Shown one piece after another: positions 14,101 through 29,700 of a DNA stretch of 64,000 bases (positions are counted from its first letter, which is position 1; each line of letters begins with the position of its first letter). Origin of the DNA: Nemania diffusa (taxonomy: Eukaryota; Ascomycota; Sordariomycetes; Xylariales; Xylariaceae). The notes beneath the pieces were generated by a model, which had not been told where the DNA came from, searched no databases, and was given only the letters and a program-made list of their open reading frames with translations. The stretch covers positions 946,501-1,010,500 of the forward strand of contig JBBPUQ010000003.1 in assembly GCA_038501195.1 (NCBI GenBank), read 5' to 3'. A program made the position numbers and the translations under genes.

Positions 14101-15920
14101 ATATTTAATAAATATATTTATTATAAGTAATATTAATTTTAAATATATATTTATATTTATTTTTTATTATATTAATAATAATAAAACAAATATATATATT
14201 ATAATTTATAAATTTAAAAATATTTTTTTAAATTGTTTATTTTTAACTTAATTTTATTATAAACTTATTTTTTTAAAATATTTATTTATTGCTATTTTAA
14301 ATTAATAAACTATTATTAAATAACTAATTAATATTTATAATTTATTTAATATTTATTTATTTAATAATAATATTATATTATATAAATTTATAAAATAAAT
14401 TAATATATATATTTATAAATAAACTATATATTAATAAATAAAAAAAAAAAAATATTATTTTTTAATAATTACATTATAACAAATATTTATAATATATTTT
14501 ATGTTTTTTTTTTATAATTTATATATAACTTGCTTTATTTTATATTATTAATACTAAAAATAATTATTATATAAAATATTGCTGAAATTTTTTTTTTAAA
14601 ATTTAATAAGTTTATTATATAAATATAACTATATATTAAATTTAATATTTATTTTAATTAATTTATTTAATTAAATATTTTAATATATAATATTTAAATA
14701 ATAAAAAATAATTATAAAAGTTTTATATTTTTTAAAAAAATCTATTGTTTTATTAATATTAACTTATATATTTTAAATATTTGCTTTTTTAATATTATTT
14801 ATTTTTTTTAATTTTATATATTTTTTACTATTTATATTTACAAATATACTATTATTTATATTATTTAATTCTTTTTTTAATTTTTGCTTTTTTTTTAATA
14901 GTTTAATAATGTTATTTTATAATTGTTTTATTTTTTATTTATTTTAGCTATTTTTATTTAAATTTTTGCAATTATAAATCAATATAGCTTTTTTTTAAAA
15001 ATTAATTAAATATTATATATATAAATAACTATAATATAACAATATATTTATTTTTTAATTAGCTTGATTAATTTTAAAATATTTTTTAAAATTTTTTCTT
15101 GATTTTTTTTTAATAAATTTAAAATTTATAATAAATATATATTACTAAAACATTTTTTATATATAGTTTTAATATATAATATAAAGCTACTTAGTGTTAT
15201 ATTTAATAAAAATATTAATTTAATATAATATTTTATTTTTAGTTTATTTATTTTGCTTTTTTTTTATATTTTTAAATTAAAATGTTATAGCAATTTTATT
15301 GATTTAGCAATAATATATTTAATAAATAATAAAAAATAAATTTTATAATTATTTATATTATTTTATTTTAAATAAACTATAATTATAACTTTATTAATAC
15401 TTTATAAAAATAAACTATTTAAAAAATTTAAAGCTTTAATATTTATTACTAAACTTTATAGTTAGTTTATAATATAAATAACTTTTTAAATAAATATTTA
15501 ATAATTTTTTTTTAATTTTATATTATTTTTGAAAAAATTTTAAATTTTAAGCTTTTATAATATATAGTTTTAACTAAATAAAATTTAATAGTTTTAATTA
15601 ATTAAATATAAAAAAAATATATTTTTATAAATAATTATATTTAATTTAAAAAAAAGTTTAAAAATATAATTAAAATATATAATTTATATAATTTATATAT
15701 TATTAATTATATAATAATTTTTTTAATATTATATTAAAATAAATTAAATATAATTATTATTTAATTATTATTTTCAATTAAAATATTAAATTTAATAATA
15801 TATTTAATAAAAGTTAATTAAAAAATACTTTTTATTTTTTAATTTTATAATTTTTAATATTTACTAGTTATATTTATATAATATTATTTTAATATAAATT
15901 TAAAAAATTAATTAAATATT
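9315..15920. other. Hyper-AT block: no genes
   Basis: About 6.6 kb of A/T with a few percent G+C, rising from roughly 2% near 9.5 kb to 5% or more near 15 kb. A run of 29 T lies at 11102-11130. An imperfect AT palindrome of about 40 bp is at 11723-11763. Between about 12.3 and 15.6 kb the plus strand is clearly T-rich; in one 60-bp line at 14821 I count 37 T against 19 A. No gene, RNA gene or defined repeat could be supported. Confidence 0.7.
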
Positions 15921-16195
15921 TAATAAAAGCAATTAAAAGTAGTTAAATAAAATAGTAGTAAAAAATAAAATATAAATTAAATAAAAAAAAAAACTTATAG
16001 CAATTCTTAAAACTTAAAATTTAAATATATATATAAATCTTTATATATTTTTATAAGTTTTTATAAGTTTTTATTTAATTTATAAATATATATAAGTGTT
16101 ACTTTTTTTATAAATATTAATTAATATAGTTTATTTTAAAAATATATTATTTTTATATAAACTTTTTTATTTAAAACTTTTAAAACTTTTTATTA
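15921..16195 (+). mobile_element. Short inverted-repeat element, RIP-mutated copy (family M, copy 3)
   Basis: A 275-bp full-length copy. The left end is TAATAAAAGCAATTAAAAG and the right end on the other strand is TAATAAAAAGTTTTAAAAG, the best terminal inverted repeat of the family (about 17 of the first 22 positions). It follows the copy at 9050 throughout with C-to-T and G-to-A changes, for example GACCTGCAGCAA read as AACTTATAGCAA. The 10-bp internal motif has one extra unit, which explains the 10-bp length difference. Confidence 0.65.
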
Positions 16196-16264
16196 AAATA
16201 TTAAGTATAAAAAAGTGCTTTAATAATTTTATTAATTATTAAATTATAAACTTATATAGTTTAC

Positions 16265-16315
16265 TTTTTTTTTTTTTTTTTTTTTTATAGCTTGTTTTTT
16301 TTTTTTTTTTTTTTT
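16265..16315 (+). repeat. Paired poly-T tracts (22 and 21 nt)
   Basis: Two long T runs (16265-16286 and 16295-16315) are separated by ATAGCTTG. They could be ancestral pyrimidine tracts whose C residues became T, or slippage tracts. No function is implied. Confidence 0.6.
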
Positions 16316-18283
16316 AAACTTAACTGCTTTAAATATAGCTGTTTTTTTTTATAAAAAAAATTTATACTATTTTTAATATTTTTTAATTAATTTAAATATA
16401 TACTATAATTAATATTTTATATATTATTAATTATATTTATAATTTTATTTTTTTTATTTAATAAAATAATTAAATTTGTTTTTTTTTACAATTTAAATAA
16501 TAATAAAACAATGTTTTAACTTTATAAACTTTTTTATTTTCTATATTTTTATTAAAATATTAATTAGTTTTAACTAGTTTAAAAAAAACATAATATAATA
16601 AAAAAAGTTGTTATTGCTATATATTAAATATAATTAAACTATTAATATAATAAAATAAATATAATAATATTTAAAAAAATTTAATTTATAAATTAAATTA
16701 TTGATTTTTTGTTTAATAGTTTATAAACTTATTTTTTATTAAAAATATTTCTAAAAAAGCTATTTAAATAAATAATAGCTGTTATATAAAAATAAAAATA
16801 TTTTATTTTTAATTTTAAACTTCAATATATTTATATTATAATAAAATTTATTATTAACTTAATATTTTATTTTAAATAATTATATATTGTTTATATATTT
16901 TTAAATATATATTAATTACTTTTAATATTAATAATTACATTTAAAAAACTTAATAATTTAAACTTAAATAATTGTTTATAAAAAATAAATTATATAATTT
17001 ATAATTATATAATATTAAAGTTTTATTATAAAATAAAAACTAATTAAATTTAGTTTAATTTAAATTTAATAAAATTATAATATTAAATTGCAATTTTTAT
17101 AGTTTAATTTTTATATTTAAATAAACTATTTTTTTAAAAATAATATATAGTTGTTATTAAAAGCTTTATATTTAATACTTTTTAAATATTTTATTAAAGC
17201 TTTAACATAAACTTATAATTATAATTAAAAATAATTCTTTTTAAAATTTTTTAATTGTTTAATAATAGTTGTTTAATTAATATAATTGTTTAATTTTTAA
17301 CTAAGTATTTTTTATTACTAAAAATAAACAAGTTTTTTTTAAAAATATAACAAATAATAGTTATTATATAATTATATATTTTATAATATTTATATTTTTT
17401 TAATTGTTATAGTGTTTTAATAGTACTAATTAAAAATAAAGTTAAAATAAAATCAATTGTAATAGTTTATATAAATAAAACATAAATTAATTCAATTAAT
17501 TAAAAATTTTTAACTAATTTTTAATAGTTTATTTAATTAAATTTACATTTTAAACAATATTTTATATATTTTTTTATTAACTATATTTTATAATAAATAA
17601 AATAACTTTTAAAATTATTTATTATATATTTTAGTTTTATATAGTATTTTTTATTATATATTATTTTTAATATATATTTTATTATATTATAAAATATATA
17701 TAGCTTTTTAACTTTAATATATATATTATAAATTAATTTATTTATAATATAAAAAAAATAATTAAACTTAAAAAAATTTACAATATTTTTGTTAATATTA
17801 TTATATTAATTTTTATTAATATATAATTTTTTTAATATTTTTTTATATTTAAAATTAAATTTATAAACTTTTTAAAAATTAGTTTTTTAAAAATTGTTTA
17901 TAATAACTTTAGCAATATATTTTATAATGTTTTATATAAAATTTAAAACTGTTAATTTATTAAAACATTTTAACTTTTTGTTTTTTTTTATAATATTTTT
18001 TATAGTTTAAAAACAATTTAATATATTTAAAATATAGTTTAAACAAGTTAAAAAATAATAAATTTAAAATTTATATTAAAATAAATAAATTAAAAAGTTT
18101 ATTAATTAATTATTTGCTTAATTAATTGTAAAAATATTTAATATTATTTAATTTATAATATTTTTAATAATAAAATAATTTATAAATATTATTACTAGTT
18201 ATTTATTAAATTATATTATTATTTAAAGTTTTTTAACTATTTAAACTAAATATATAACTTTAAACTTAAAAAAATTATAATAT

Positions 18284-18493
18284 ATTTAATATAGTTAAAT
18301 AAAAAAGTTATTTTAATAAAAAAAAACTTTATATTATAATAGATTTTATTAATAATAAAATAAAAGTAAATAGTAAAAATAAATTAAAACTTAAATTAAA
18401 TAGATTTTCTTTATTAATTTTAAACTAGTTCTTTTTTTTTTATATTATATTTTTAAATTTAATATATAATATTATTTTAAATAATATATTTTA
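18284..18493 (+). repeat. 210-bp direct repeat, left copy (family R2)
   Basis: It aligns without gaps to 26511-26720, 8,227 bp downstream in the same orientation. The roughly 17-18 differences are all C/T or G/A, and each copy keeps some G/C bases that the other has lost. Similarity fades just outside these limits. Same-strand copies about 8.2 kb apart would suit the two long terminal repeats of an LTR retrotransposon, but TG/CA ends, a primer-binding site and a polypurine tract cannot be recognised after this much mutation. Two independent insertions are equally possible. Confidence 0.65.
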
Positions 18494-21400
18494 AATAATA
18501 TAATAAATTCTATAATTATAACAACTTTATTTTTTAGTTTTACAATTTTTTATTTCTTTTTTTTGTATTAGCAGCTATTATTAACACTTTTATTTAAATT
18601 TTTAAAATTCAATAGTTTATTTTGATGTTTTAATTAAATTAATTTTTTAATAGCTATATTTAAAATATTAAAAATAAAAACTTATTATAAAATTATATAA
18701 ATTGATTTTTTAACAGCTATAATAATTAAACAGTAAAAAATCAGCGATATTATAACTAAAAACTAGCTAAATTGATTTTTTAACAGCTATATTTAATAAA
18801 AAGTTACAATTAATACTAATATAACAAACTTTTAATTAATAAATTATAAATTAATTAATTAAAACTTTATATAAAATAAGTTATTTTTATATTTTATATA
18901 AAATAACTATATTTATTTTTAATATTACTATATTTAAAACAATATTAATTAATTAAAACTTATTGTTTTTTTAAACTTTAAACGGTTATTAATTTTTATT
19001 TATTTAATATTTATAATATTTTTAATTATTACTTTTTTAAACTTTAATTTATATTTATATTTTTAAATTTTACACTAAGTTTTTTAACAATATATAAAAT
19101 TTTTTATTTATATTTTATTATTTTATTTTATATTATTTATATATTTATAATTTATTTATTTAATTTTATATATATATATTATTTATTAAAAAATAAATAT
19201 TTATTAAAAAATTTTGGTTTTATAATTTATATTTAAATTATATTATATATAACTTTAAATATTTAAATTGTTTTATATTTTTTTAATAAAAGTTTATATT
19301 GTTGTTAATAATAAATTTAAATAAATTATATAAATTTTATAAATTAATAAATATTAAAAACTTTATTTTAAAATTAATTAAAATAAATAAGTTATTTTTA
19401 TAAAGCTTAAAAAAAAAACAAATATTAGTTATAAATATAAAATATAATCTTGCTTTAGTTAATAAAGCTATATTTAAAAACTAAAACTAAATATTTTTAA
19501 TAATTATATATTTTTAACTATTTATATTGTATAATAATAAAAAATCTTATATAATAAATATAAACTTTTTTTTTATATTTTTAAATATAAACTTTAAAAT
19601 ATTTATTACTTTTTTAAAAATTAACAATAATATAACTTTTTAAAAATATATTTAATATAAATTTTAAAATATTTAAATATAAAAAATAATTATTAAATAA
19701 AACTTTAAATAGTTTATTAAATATTTAGTTATTTAAAAAAAATTAAATATAATAACTAATAATATAATTAATATATAAAAAAAGTTAAATAATATAAAAC
19801 ATTAATTTATAACATTGATTTAATTATTTAAATCAGCAGTTAATAAAATTGTTAATTTAATAATATTATTAAAAAAAAAACTTATTTTTTAAATTAAATC
19901 AATTTTTAAAAAAAGTCTAATTAATAAATTATTGTTATAACTTTTGTTACAACTTTTATTTTAAATAATTTTTTTTTTTTTTTTTTTAAAACTATTTAAT
20001 ATTAAAATATTTTAGTAATAATATATACAAACTTAAATATTACTATTTTTTTTTATGTTTATTTTATAGCTAAAACTTATTAAACTATAAAAATTAACAA
20101 GTAATTTTTACTATAGTATAAATAAAATATTGCAATATATATTAAATCGAATAAAATATATAATATTTATATATAATACTTTTTAATTAAAATATAGTTT
20201 AATATAATAACTTAATTTAATTATAATATTAATAAATTAAATTAATTTAATATTTACTGTTTAATTTTAAGCTTAATTTATTTAATTTATAATTAAGTTT
20301 TAATTTAAACTAATAATAGTATTAAATTTTAATTTAAATAGTTTATTTTATTATTTAACTATATATTAATAATTAAATAAAATAAAAGCTTAACTTTTTT
20401 TATGTTATAATAATTATTTAATTAATATTTTTTATAATATATAATTTATTGATTTTAATAACTTAAACGATTTTTTAATTAGCAATTTCAAAAGTTTATA
20501 TTAACTTAAATATAATTTTTATTTAAACAAAAACTTAAATAAATTATATAAAAATAATTATTATTAAAAAAATTTTATATTATAAATATTTAATTATAAT
20601 ATTAACAACTTTTTTTTTAAATTTTAATAATTGAAATGATTTAATATTAATTTATTTAATTTAAACTATAATAATTTCAATAATATAAAATTAATTATTA
20701 ATAAAAACAAATTAATTTTTATAAATATATATAATTTTGTTAAATATATTGATTTTTTTTTAAAAAATAAAAATATTGTTAAAAATAATATTAAATAAAT
20801 TTTAGCTATATTTTAAATTTTAATAAAAAAACCTACTATTATATAATAAAATAATAAATTAATAAACTAAATATAAATTTATTTAAAAACTAAAAATTTT
20901 ATAGCTATATTTAATAAATTAATTTAGCGATTTATAATATAAACTATAATTGTAATAAAATAATTTAATATAGCTAAACTTTTATTTAAAAATATAATTA
21001 AAAATAATATAGCTATAATTAATTTTATTTAAAAAAAGCTTAAATATATATAAGCTATAAAAATATTAAGTTATAGCAATTGCAATTAATATAACATTAT
21101 AATAGCTATTTAAATAAATATAAATTTTAAAATTAAAATATATTTGTTAGCTTTTATTTAAAATAAAAACAATATATTATTGTTTTATATAATAAAAATA
21201 ATAAAAATAAAATTGATTTTATTAATAGTAGTATAAAAATATTATTTTAAACTATTTTAAAAAACTTATATAAACTAAAATATTAATAAATAAAAACAAC
21301 TTTTTAAAAAACTTATATATTAAAATCAATATAACAAATAAAAGTTTCGTTATAAATAATATAATAATAACTAATATAATTAAAATAAATTTTAAAATAA

Positions 21401-24400
21401 AAAAAACAAGTTATAAAACTAATAAAACTTTTTTTAAAAATGTAAACAATAAAATAAATTTTAATTTTGATAAAATAAATTATAAAAATTTATTTAAAAA
21501 AAAAAAAGCAAAAATAAAAAAACAGTTAAAATAAACAGCAAAATAAATATAATCGTAATTATATTTATATAATATAAAATAATTAATTTAAAAGTAATAA
21601 AAATATATTAACTTTTAATTTAAAAAATAATTAATTTTTAAATAAAAATAATAATATATATATATTAATTAATTATAATAAAACATATAAATATTATAAT
21701 TAAATATTTAATTTAATAAAGAAATGTAATAAATATATTAGTAAATATAACAAATGTATTAAAAAGCAAATCAAATCTTTATTTTTTATATATATATTAT
21801 ATTATTTATATAAATAATATAATAATTTGTTTTTTTTTAAAAATAAACTTTTTATATATTTAAAGTAATATAAATATTAAAATATAAATTTTATATATTA
21901 AATAGTTTTAATAAATGTAATATTAGTAATATAAAATAGCGATTTTTTTAAAAAAAACAAAAAAACTAAATTAATTATATTATATTTATAAATAATATTA
22001 CTTAAAATTTAAAAAGTTAATATTTAAACAAAAAAATTTTTAAATAATTAATTTTTATATTTAAAAGTAATTATATATAATAAATTTAACAAAAATAATA
22101 TTATAATTTATATAAATATAAAAACTAAAAAAAACTTAATAATATATAAAACTTTTATTAATTTTTTATATATAATTAAATAATATAAAAAAAAAATCAA
22201 AAATATTAATAATAAATATATTTAATATATAAATTAAATTATTTTTATATTTTATTTGTTAAAATATAATAATTATAAATTTTTTAAACTTTTAAAAGTT
22301 ATTAAATTTATATAAATATTAAATAAAAATATTAAATTTATTATATTTTTTAAAAATAACTTTTTAAACTTTTATAATATAATTATTAATTATAAATACT
22401 ATAAAATTACATTTATTAACATAAATAATTTTAAAATATTTTTTTATATATATTTTTAAGTTTATTTATATATATATAAAATAATATTTTTATAAAAAAT
22501 AATTTTAAAACTTAAAAAAATAGTTTATATATTTATAATATATAAATTTTTACTTTTAAATTATAAATTTACTTTTAAACTTTTTTATAAAAATAAAATA
22601 GCTGTAGTTATAAAATTAACTACTTTATATTTAATTATATTAATAAATTTATTACTAATTAAAAAAATAATCTTTAAAAATATTAAAATAAATATAATTT
22701 AAAAATATATAAAATTAAATTATATTAAAATTAATAAAAAAAAATATATAAAAATAGCTATTTTAATAATTAAAATAGCAGTTATAAATAGTATAAAAGT
22801 TAAAGCTATAAATATAAGTTTATAAATATTTAAAAATGTTATAATATTAAATATATTTTTTATAAATTAATTTATTTTAAATATAAATATATAAAAAATA
22901 GTAGTTAAAAAAAATTATAAATTAAAATTAATATAAATTTAAAAAAATATAAACTAAAATAATATAGCTAATATAATTAATATATTAAAATTGTTAAATA
23001 TAGTTAAAAAAACTTTATTAATTAATATTATATATAATATAATTAAAACTGGTTTAAAAGTAAAATTTATAAGTTTCGATTTAAGTGTAGCAGTAATAAA
23101 AGTAATAAAAAAACTTAAACTAAAAGTTTAAAAAATTGCTGTTATAATAAACATTAAAAAATTTTTCAAAAAAAAAAAAGTAAAAACAGCTGCTAGTTAA
23201 TTTATTTATATTAATAAAAATCTAAATTTATTAAAAAAAATATTTAAAGTTTAATTTAATTAAAATATAATTAATATTTTAAAAAACAAACAAATAAAAA
23301 TATTTTTAATAAATAATTAATAAAAATTTAAACTTAATAGTTATTTATATTTATTAAATATTAAAAACTATTATATAATAAATTTAATATTTAATAAATT
23401 ATATAAATAAAGTTATATAAAATAAATAAATAAATTGTTGTTTTTTATATATTTAACTTTTATTATTTAATTATAAAAAAAAAAAAAACTATATATTTAA
23501 TTTATAATTAATTTATAAATTTTTAATAAAATAATAATATTAAATAACTATTTATTTTTATTACAATTAAAAGTAATAATATTAATTTAAAAAAAAAGTT
23601 ATATTTTAGTAATAAATACAATATTTTTTTTTTATTAATTTAAAATTTATTTAAAATATTAAAATAGATTTATTATTATAAATTTAAAAAATTTAAAAAA
23701 ATCTATAATAATATTAATAAAATTTTAAAATTTATTTATATATATATAATAATTTATAAATAAATTACTATAATTTTATAAATATTATTATTAAACATTT
23801 ATTAATAATATTGTAATATTTTTTAATAATAAAAAAAATTATTTAAAATAGCTATATATAATATTTAAACTATTTTATAAATAATAAATTTTGCTATTTT
23901 TTAAAAAGTTATTTTTAAAATATTTGTTAATAAAATTGTTAAAATTTTAAGTAAATATATTTAAATTGTTTATTATAATAAAACAATTAAAAATTTTTAA
24001 AAGTTTGTAGTTTTTAAACTAATTAAAAGCATTAAAATAATATTTTAAAAATATAAAATTTTTAAAAATATTATTACTATATTATATATAATATATTAAA
24101 CTGTTATAATAATAAAAAATAACTTTTTTTAATAAAAAAAAACAATTAAAATATATAATAATTAATAATTTTAATAAATAATAAATATATTATTAAATTA
24201 CTTTATTTATTTTAATAGCTAAAAAAAAAACTTTATTTAAAGCTATATAAAAACTAATATATAACAATATAATTTTTTATTATTACAATTTTATTAAAAC
24301 TTTATTTATATAAATAAATAACTTTTTAAAAAAAAGTTTTAAATTAATATTATTTTAATTAAAAAATAGCTATATTTAAAAATTAAAAATATTAATTTTA

Positions 24401-26510
24401 AATATATAAATTTTATTAATTATATTTTTAAATAAATATTTATTATAGTTTAAAATAAAATATAAACTTTTAAAATTAAAAATTATATATATTGTTTAAA
24501 AATATAAAAAGCTTTAAATAACTATAAAAGTTTTATATAATTTAATAGTAATATTAACTAATTATTTAACAATTAAAAAAATATTTAATTAAACTAATAT
24601 TAATATAGCTTTTATAAATTAAACAAATAAATATTTTATAAATATATTTATTTATTTATTTTAATATAATTTACAGGTTTTTTATTTATTAAAATAACTT
24701 AATTTTATATTAAATACTTTTAGTTAATTTTAAGCTATAATAAATCAAATTAATAAAGTAAAAAAAATTAAAAAAACAAATAAAAAACTAATATTAAACT
24801 AAATTTAAATAATTATAAAAGTAGTAATAAAAAATAGTATATAAAAAAATATTATTATAAATTATAATAAAAACTTTAAATATTAAAAAATTTTAATTAA
24901 TATTTAAAAAAGCAATAAAAATATTAAAAATTTTAAATAATTTAAATATTTTTTTATAATAATTAATAGTTTGCTATATAATATAAACAAAAAAAATAAG
25001 TATAAATTATATATATTTAATATATAAACTAAAAAATTTTTTAAAATTACTTATAATAATAAATATTATTTTAATAAATAAAAAATAATAAAGAATTTAA
25101 AAAATTATACAATTAAATTAAAAATATAAAAAGTTTAAATATATTTTAAATATTGTAATAAATATTAAATATATAATATTAATTATAAAAAACTTTATAA
25201 AAATTATTAATTAATTAAAATGAAAAATATAAAATTAATAAAAATAATTATAATAAATTTTATATTAAATTTATTAAATATATTATTTATAAATATATTT
25301 TAATAAATTAAAAAGTTTAATTATTATAATATAATAATAATAGCTATATATATTATTTTAAAAAAGTTATTGCTAATACTAAATTATAAAAAATATATAG
25401 CAAAAAATTAAACTATATTTTTAATAAAGCTTTTGTTTATTTATAACTAAAGTGTTTTTATAAAAATTATATTAAATAAAAATTATAAATTTATATTTGC
25501 TTTTTAAAAAAAACTATAAAAAATAATAAATATAAAGCTTTTAATAATTATAATATATTATTTTTAAATAAATAATTTTTTAAAATATAAAAATTAAATA
25601 ATAAAAATTGTTATATATTATTATTTGTTTTAAAACTTTAATAATATATAAATAAATATAATTTTTATATTATAATAAAATTTTAATAATATATATTTTA
25701 AATTTATTAAATTTTTAATATATAAATAATTGTTTAAATTTAAACTATTAAATTTTAACAATATAATTATAAAAACAAAAGCTGTTAATATTTTAAAAAA
25801 AATATATTTTTTAAAAAAATATTTACAAAAAAATACTAAATTTTATAATAAATTTTATAATATTTTATATTAAATATTATTATAATAAAAAGTATTAAAT
25901 AATAAAGTTTTAAAAAAAAAATAAAATATATTTAAAATTATATAAAAAGTATTATTTATTTAATAAATTATTTTAAAAACTTTTATAGCAATTTATAAAG
26001 TTTTAAAAAATAAAAAAATAAATAAATTAATTAATTTATAAAATCGATTTTTTTAAAACTTTTAATATTTATTTAATTATATTAATAATATATTTATTAT
26101 TAAAAAAATATAAAAAAAATCTTTTTTATTAAATTGTTTATTTTTTTAAGTTTATTTAAAATAATTAATTAAATTTAAAAAAAAAAAAAAGTTTTTTAAA
26201 ATTGAAACTATTATTAAATATAAAACTAATAAATTTAAAAAAAAATTTAACTATTTAATTAAATAAAAAAACTATAATTATAAAAATAATTAATAATAAT
26301 TAAAATAATAATTTTAATAAATTAAAAATTTAATAAATAAATATTAACAATGTTAAAAAAAACAATTATTAATAAAAAATAAAAAAAAAGTTATAGTAAT
26401 AAAAAAAAGTTATAAATAATTTTATTAAAAAATTAATTAATTAATTAATTAATTAAATAATTAAATAATTAAAAGTGTTAAAGTTAATATATTTTTTTAT
26501 ATATTTTAAT
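18494..26510. other. Hyper-AT DNA between the 210-bp repeats: no readable genes
   Basis: About 8.0 kb with roughly 4-6% G+C by eye, locally higher at 18.6-18.8 kb. From about 20.4 to 25.6 kb the plus strand is A-rich; in one 60-bp line at 21481 about 41 bases are A. If the flanking repeats are LTRs this would be the ruined internal region, and the purine excess would suit a plus-strand sense direction. No frame stays open over a useful length, and I cannot recognise reverse transcriptase, integrase or Gag motifs. Confidence 0.5.
18636..18793 (+). repeat. Three iterations of a 21-26 bp motif at about 63-71 bp spacing
   Basis: AAATTGATTTTTTAACAGCT occurs at about 18699 and again at about 18770. 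A more mutated version (AATTAATTTTTTAATAGCT) lies at about 18637. The three are in the same orientation. The intervening sequences are poorly alike, so this may be a decayed tandem array of about 70 bp. Local G+C is higher than in the surroundings. Confidence 0.45.
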
Positions 26511-26720
26511 ATTTAATATAATTAAATAAAAAAATCACTTTAATAAAAAAAAATTTTATATTATAATAAATTTTATTAATAATAAAATAAAAATAAATAA
26601 TAAAAATAAACTAAAACTTAAATTAAATAAATCTTTTTTATTAATTTTAAGTTAATTTTTTTTTTTTTATATTACATTTTTAAATTTAATATATAATATT
26701 ATTTTAAACAATATATTTTA
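26511..26720 (+). repeat. 210-bp direct repeat, right copy (family R2)
   Basis: Partner of 18284-18493, same length and strand. It keeps C where the left copy has T at several sites (for example ATCACTTT against GTTATTTT) and has lost G/C at others. The two copies therefore mutated independently after duplication. Confidence 0.65.
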
Positions 26721-29700
26721 ATATTTTTATTTAAAATAAACAACAATTTAAATATATTATAAATTAAACTTTTATAAAAAAAATAGTTTTATTTAATTAT
26801 TATTTATATTTATTAATATAAAATATTATTATTTTAAAATTATATTAAAACAATTTATTTATTTATAAATATAATATTTTATTAAAATTATAATAATAAA
26901 TTATAGTTTTATTATATATTACTTTTTATATTATTTTAAAAAATAATTATTTAATATTAATAAATTTATAAAAAATAAATTAATAATATTTTTTATATTA
27001 GTTTAAATTTTTATTAACTATATATTTTTTTTATTTTTTTTTTATAAAAAATTTAATTTTATATTTTTATAAAAATTTAATTAATTATATATAATAAAAT
27101 AAAAAATTATAAAAAAAACTATTAACATTAAAATATTGTTTTAATATTTTTAAATTATTTAAAAAAACAAAGTTTTAAAAAGTTTATATATATTTTGTTA
27201 TAATTAATATTTTTAAAATATTAATATAAAATTTAAATAATTTAATTAAAAAATATTTAATAAAAGTTTTTTTTAAAATTATAGTAATATTATATAATTA
27301 AAATAAATTAAATATAATATTTAAATATTTAATATAATTAATAAAATTGTTTAAATAAATAATAATATTATTAATAAATATATAATAATAATATAAATAA
27401 TAATGAAATAATTTATTTATATATTTTTAAATATAAATAAATAAGTTATAAAATTTTATAAAAGTAATATTTAATTTTTTTATTTTTTAAAAGCTAATAA
27501 TAATAAATTAATTATAATAATAAAAATATATTTTAAATTAATAAAAAAACTTAATTATATTAATAATTATAATATATTATTTATTTAATAAACTATTTAT
27601 TATATTTTATTACAAAAAAAAAAAATAATTATTTAATATTATAATTTTATTAAATATTTTTAAATTTATAACTATTTAACTTTTATTTTAATTATAAACT
27701 TTTTTTTATATTATAAAAACAAAATAAATAAAAAATATTGTTTTATTAATTTATAATATATAACTTTTTTTATATAATTTATTATATATTATATTAAAAA
27801 TATTTATATTATATTTATTTAAAAAATATAAATATATATTTAATTTTTATTTTTGTTAATTATTAATAAAAAAAAACTTTAAATTATTTATTTTTAAATA
27901 TATTTATTTTATTTTTATTAATTTAAATGTTATATATTTTAATAATATTTATAAATTTAGTTATTTTAAATATATATTTAAAATAAATATATATATTTTG
28001 TTAAATAATAGTTTTAAAAAAATTTATAAATATTTTTATATTTAATAAAATATAAATATTTATAATTTTAAGTTTTAAAAGCTTATTAAAAACTAAAATA
28101 TATAATTTATTAATAAAAGTTACATTTATATTTATAATTATATTAAATATAATATTAAAAAAAAAAATATTTAAAAATTATATATTTTTTATTTAATTTT
28201 TGTTTTTTATTAATATATAATTAGTTATATTTATAAAAATTAATATAATAATAATATTTTTTAGTTTTTTTATATTATATATTAATTTATTAAATATATT
28301 ATTAATAATAATAGTAGTAATAATTAAAAATATTTTAAATTTAATATTTATAAATATTAGTAAATTAATAAAAGTTAAAAATTTAAATTTAATTATTTTA
28401 AATAAAAAAACTAATATTATAATTATTATAAATATAAAAGTTTTAAAAGTTAGTTTTTATAAATTAATATAGCTTTTATTATTATAATTTTTATATATTT
28501 ATTTTAATTTAGTTTTATAATTAATTTTAATAAAAGTTTTTAAATTATTTATAACTAATATAATTTTAAATATTTTTATATTAAAAGTTATATTTATTAT
28601 ATTTTTATAAATAATTATAAAATAAAAATTATAATTTATAAACAAAAGTTTATATTTAATTTATAAATATATATTTTTATTATTTTATAATATAACAAAA
28701 TATATATTAGTTATTTTATATATATATTTTTTATTTTATATAAAAATTTAAAATAATATAATAAAATTATTTAAATTGTAAAAAATAATAATATTATTTA
28801 AATAATTAATAATAATATTATAAATTTAAAAAAAGTTATTTTTAAAAAATATATTTAATTATAAATAATTATTTATTATTTATTTATTTTTTTTATATTT
28901 AACAATTTTAAGTTTTTTTTTTATATTTATTTTTTATATATAAAATATAAACTTTGTTTATTTTATAAAAGTTATTTTTATATTATTAATTATAATTATA
29001 TTTTTTTTTTTTTTTATTTATAATATATTTAAAAGTTTTTATATATAATTAATTAATTATAATATTATTTATATTAAAATTAATATAAATTTATATATTA
29101 ATATTAATAAATTTTATATATATATTAATATATAAATATATATAATTTAAATATAAAGTTTTATTATAATAATTAAAACTAAATATTTTAATAATAAAAA
29201 TATTTATTTTAATAATTTTAATAAATTTAATATATATAAAAAAATTAAAAATAATTATTATAATAGTTAATTTTTTATTAAAAGTTTTTAAAACTAAAAA
29301 TAAACTTAAAATATTTTTAAATTTATAAATAATATTATTTTTAATAAATTAATATATTTTAAAATATTAAAATAATATATTATATAAAAATATTTTTATA
29401 ATATAATAATTATATATTTAATAAATAAAATTTACAAAAAATAAAATCGAAATTTTTTTTAATTAATATTTTTTTTTATATTTTTTTAAATATAACTTAA
29501 AACTATTAATAAATTTATATTATTTATAATATTTATAATATATATAATTAAAATTTAAAATATAAAAAAAAAATTAATTATTATTTTTAAGTTTTAAAAA
29601 TAAAGCTTGTTTTTTTAACTTTTTTTTAATGTTTTTTTTTTAAAAAATATATATAGTTTTTTTTTTTTTTTTATTATAATATTTTTTTTTATAATATTGC

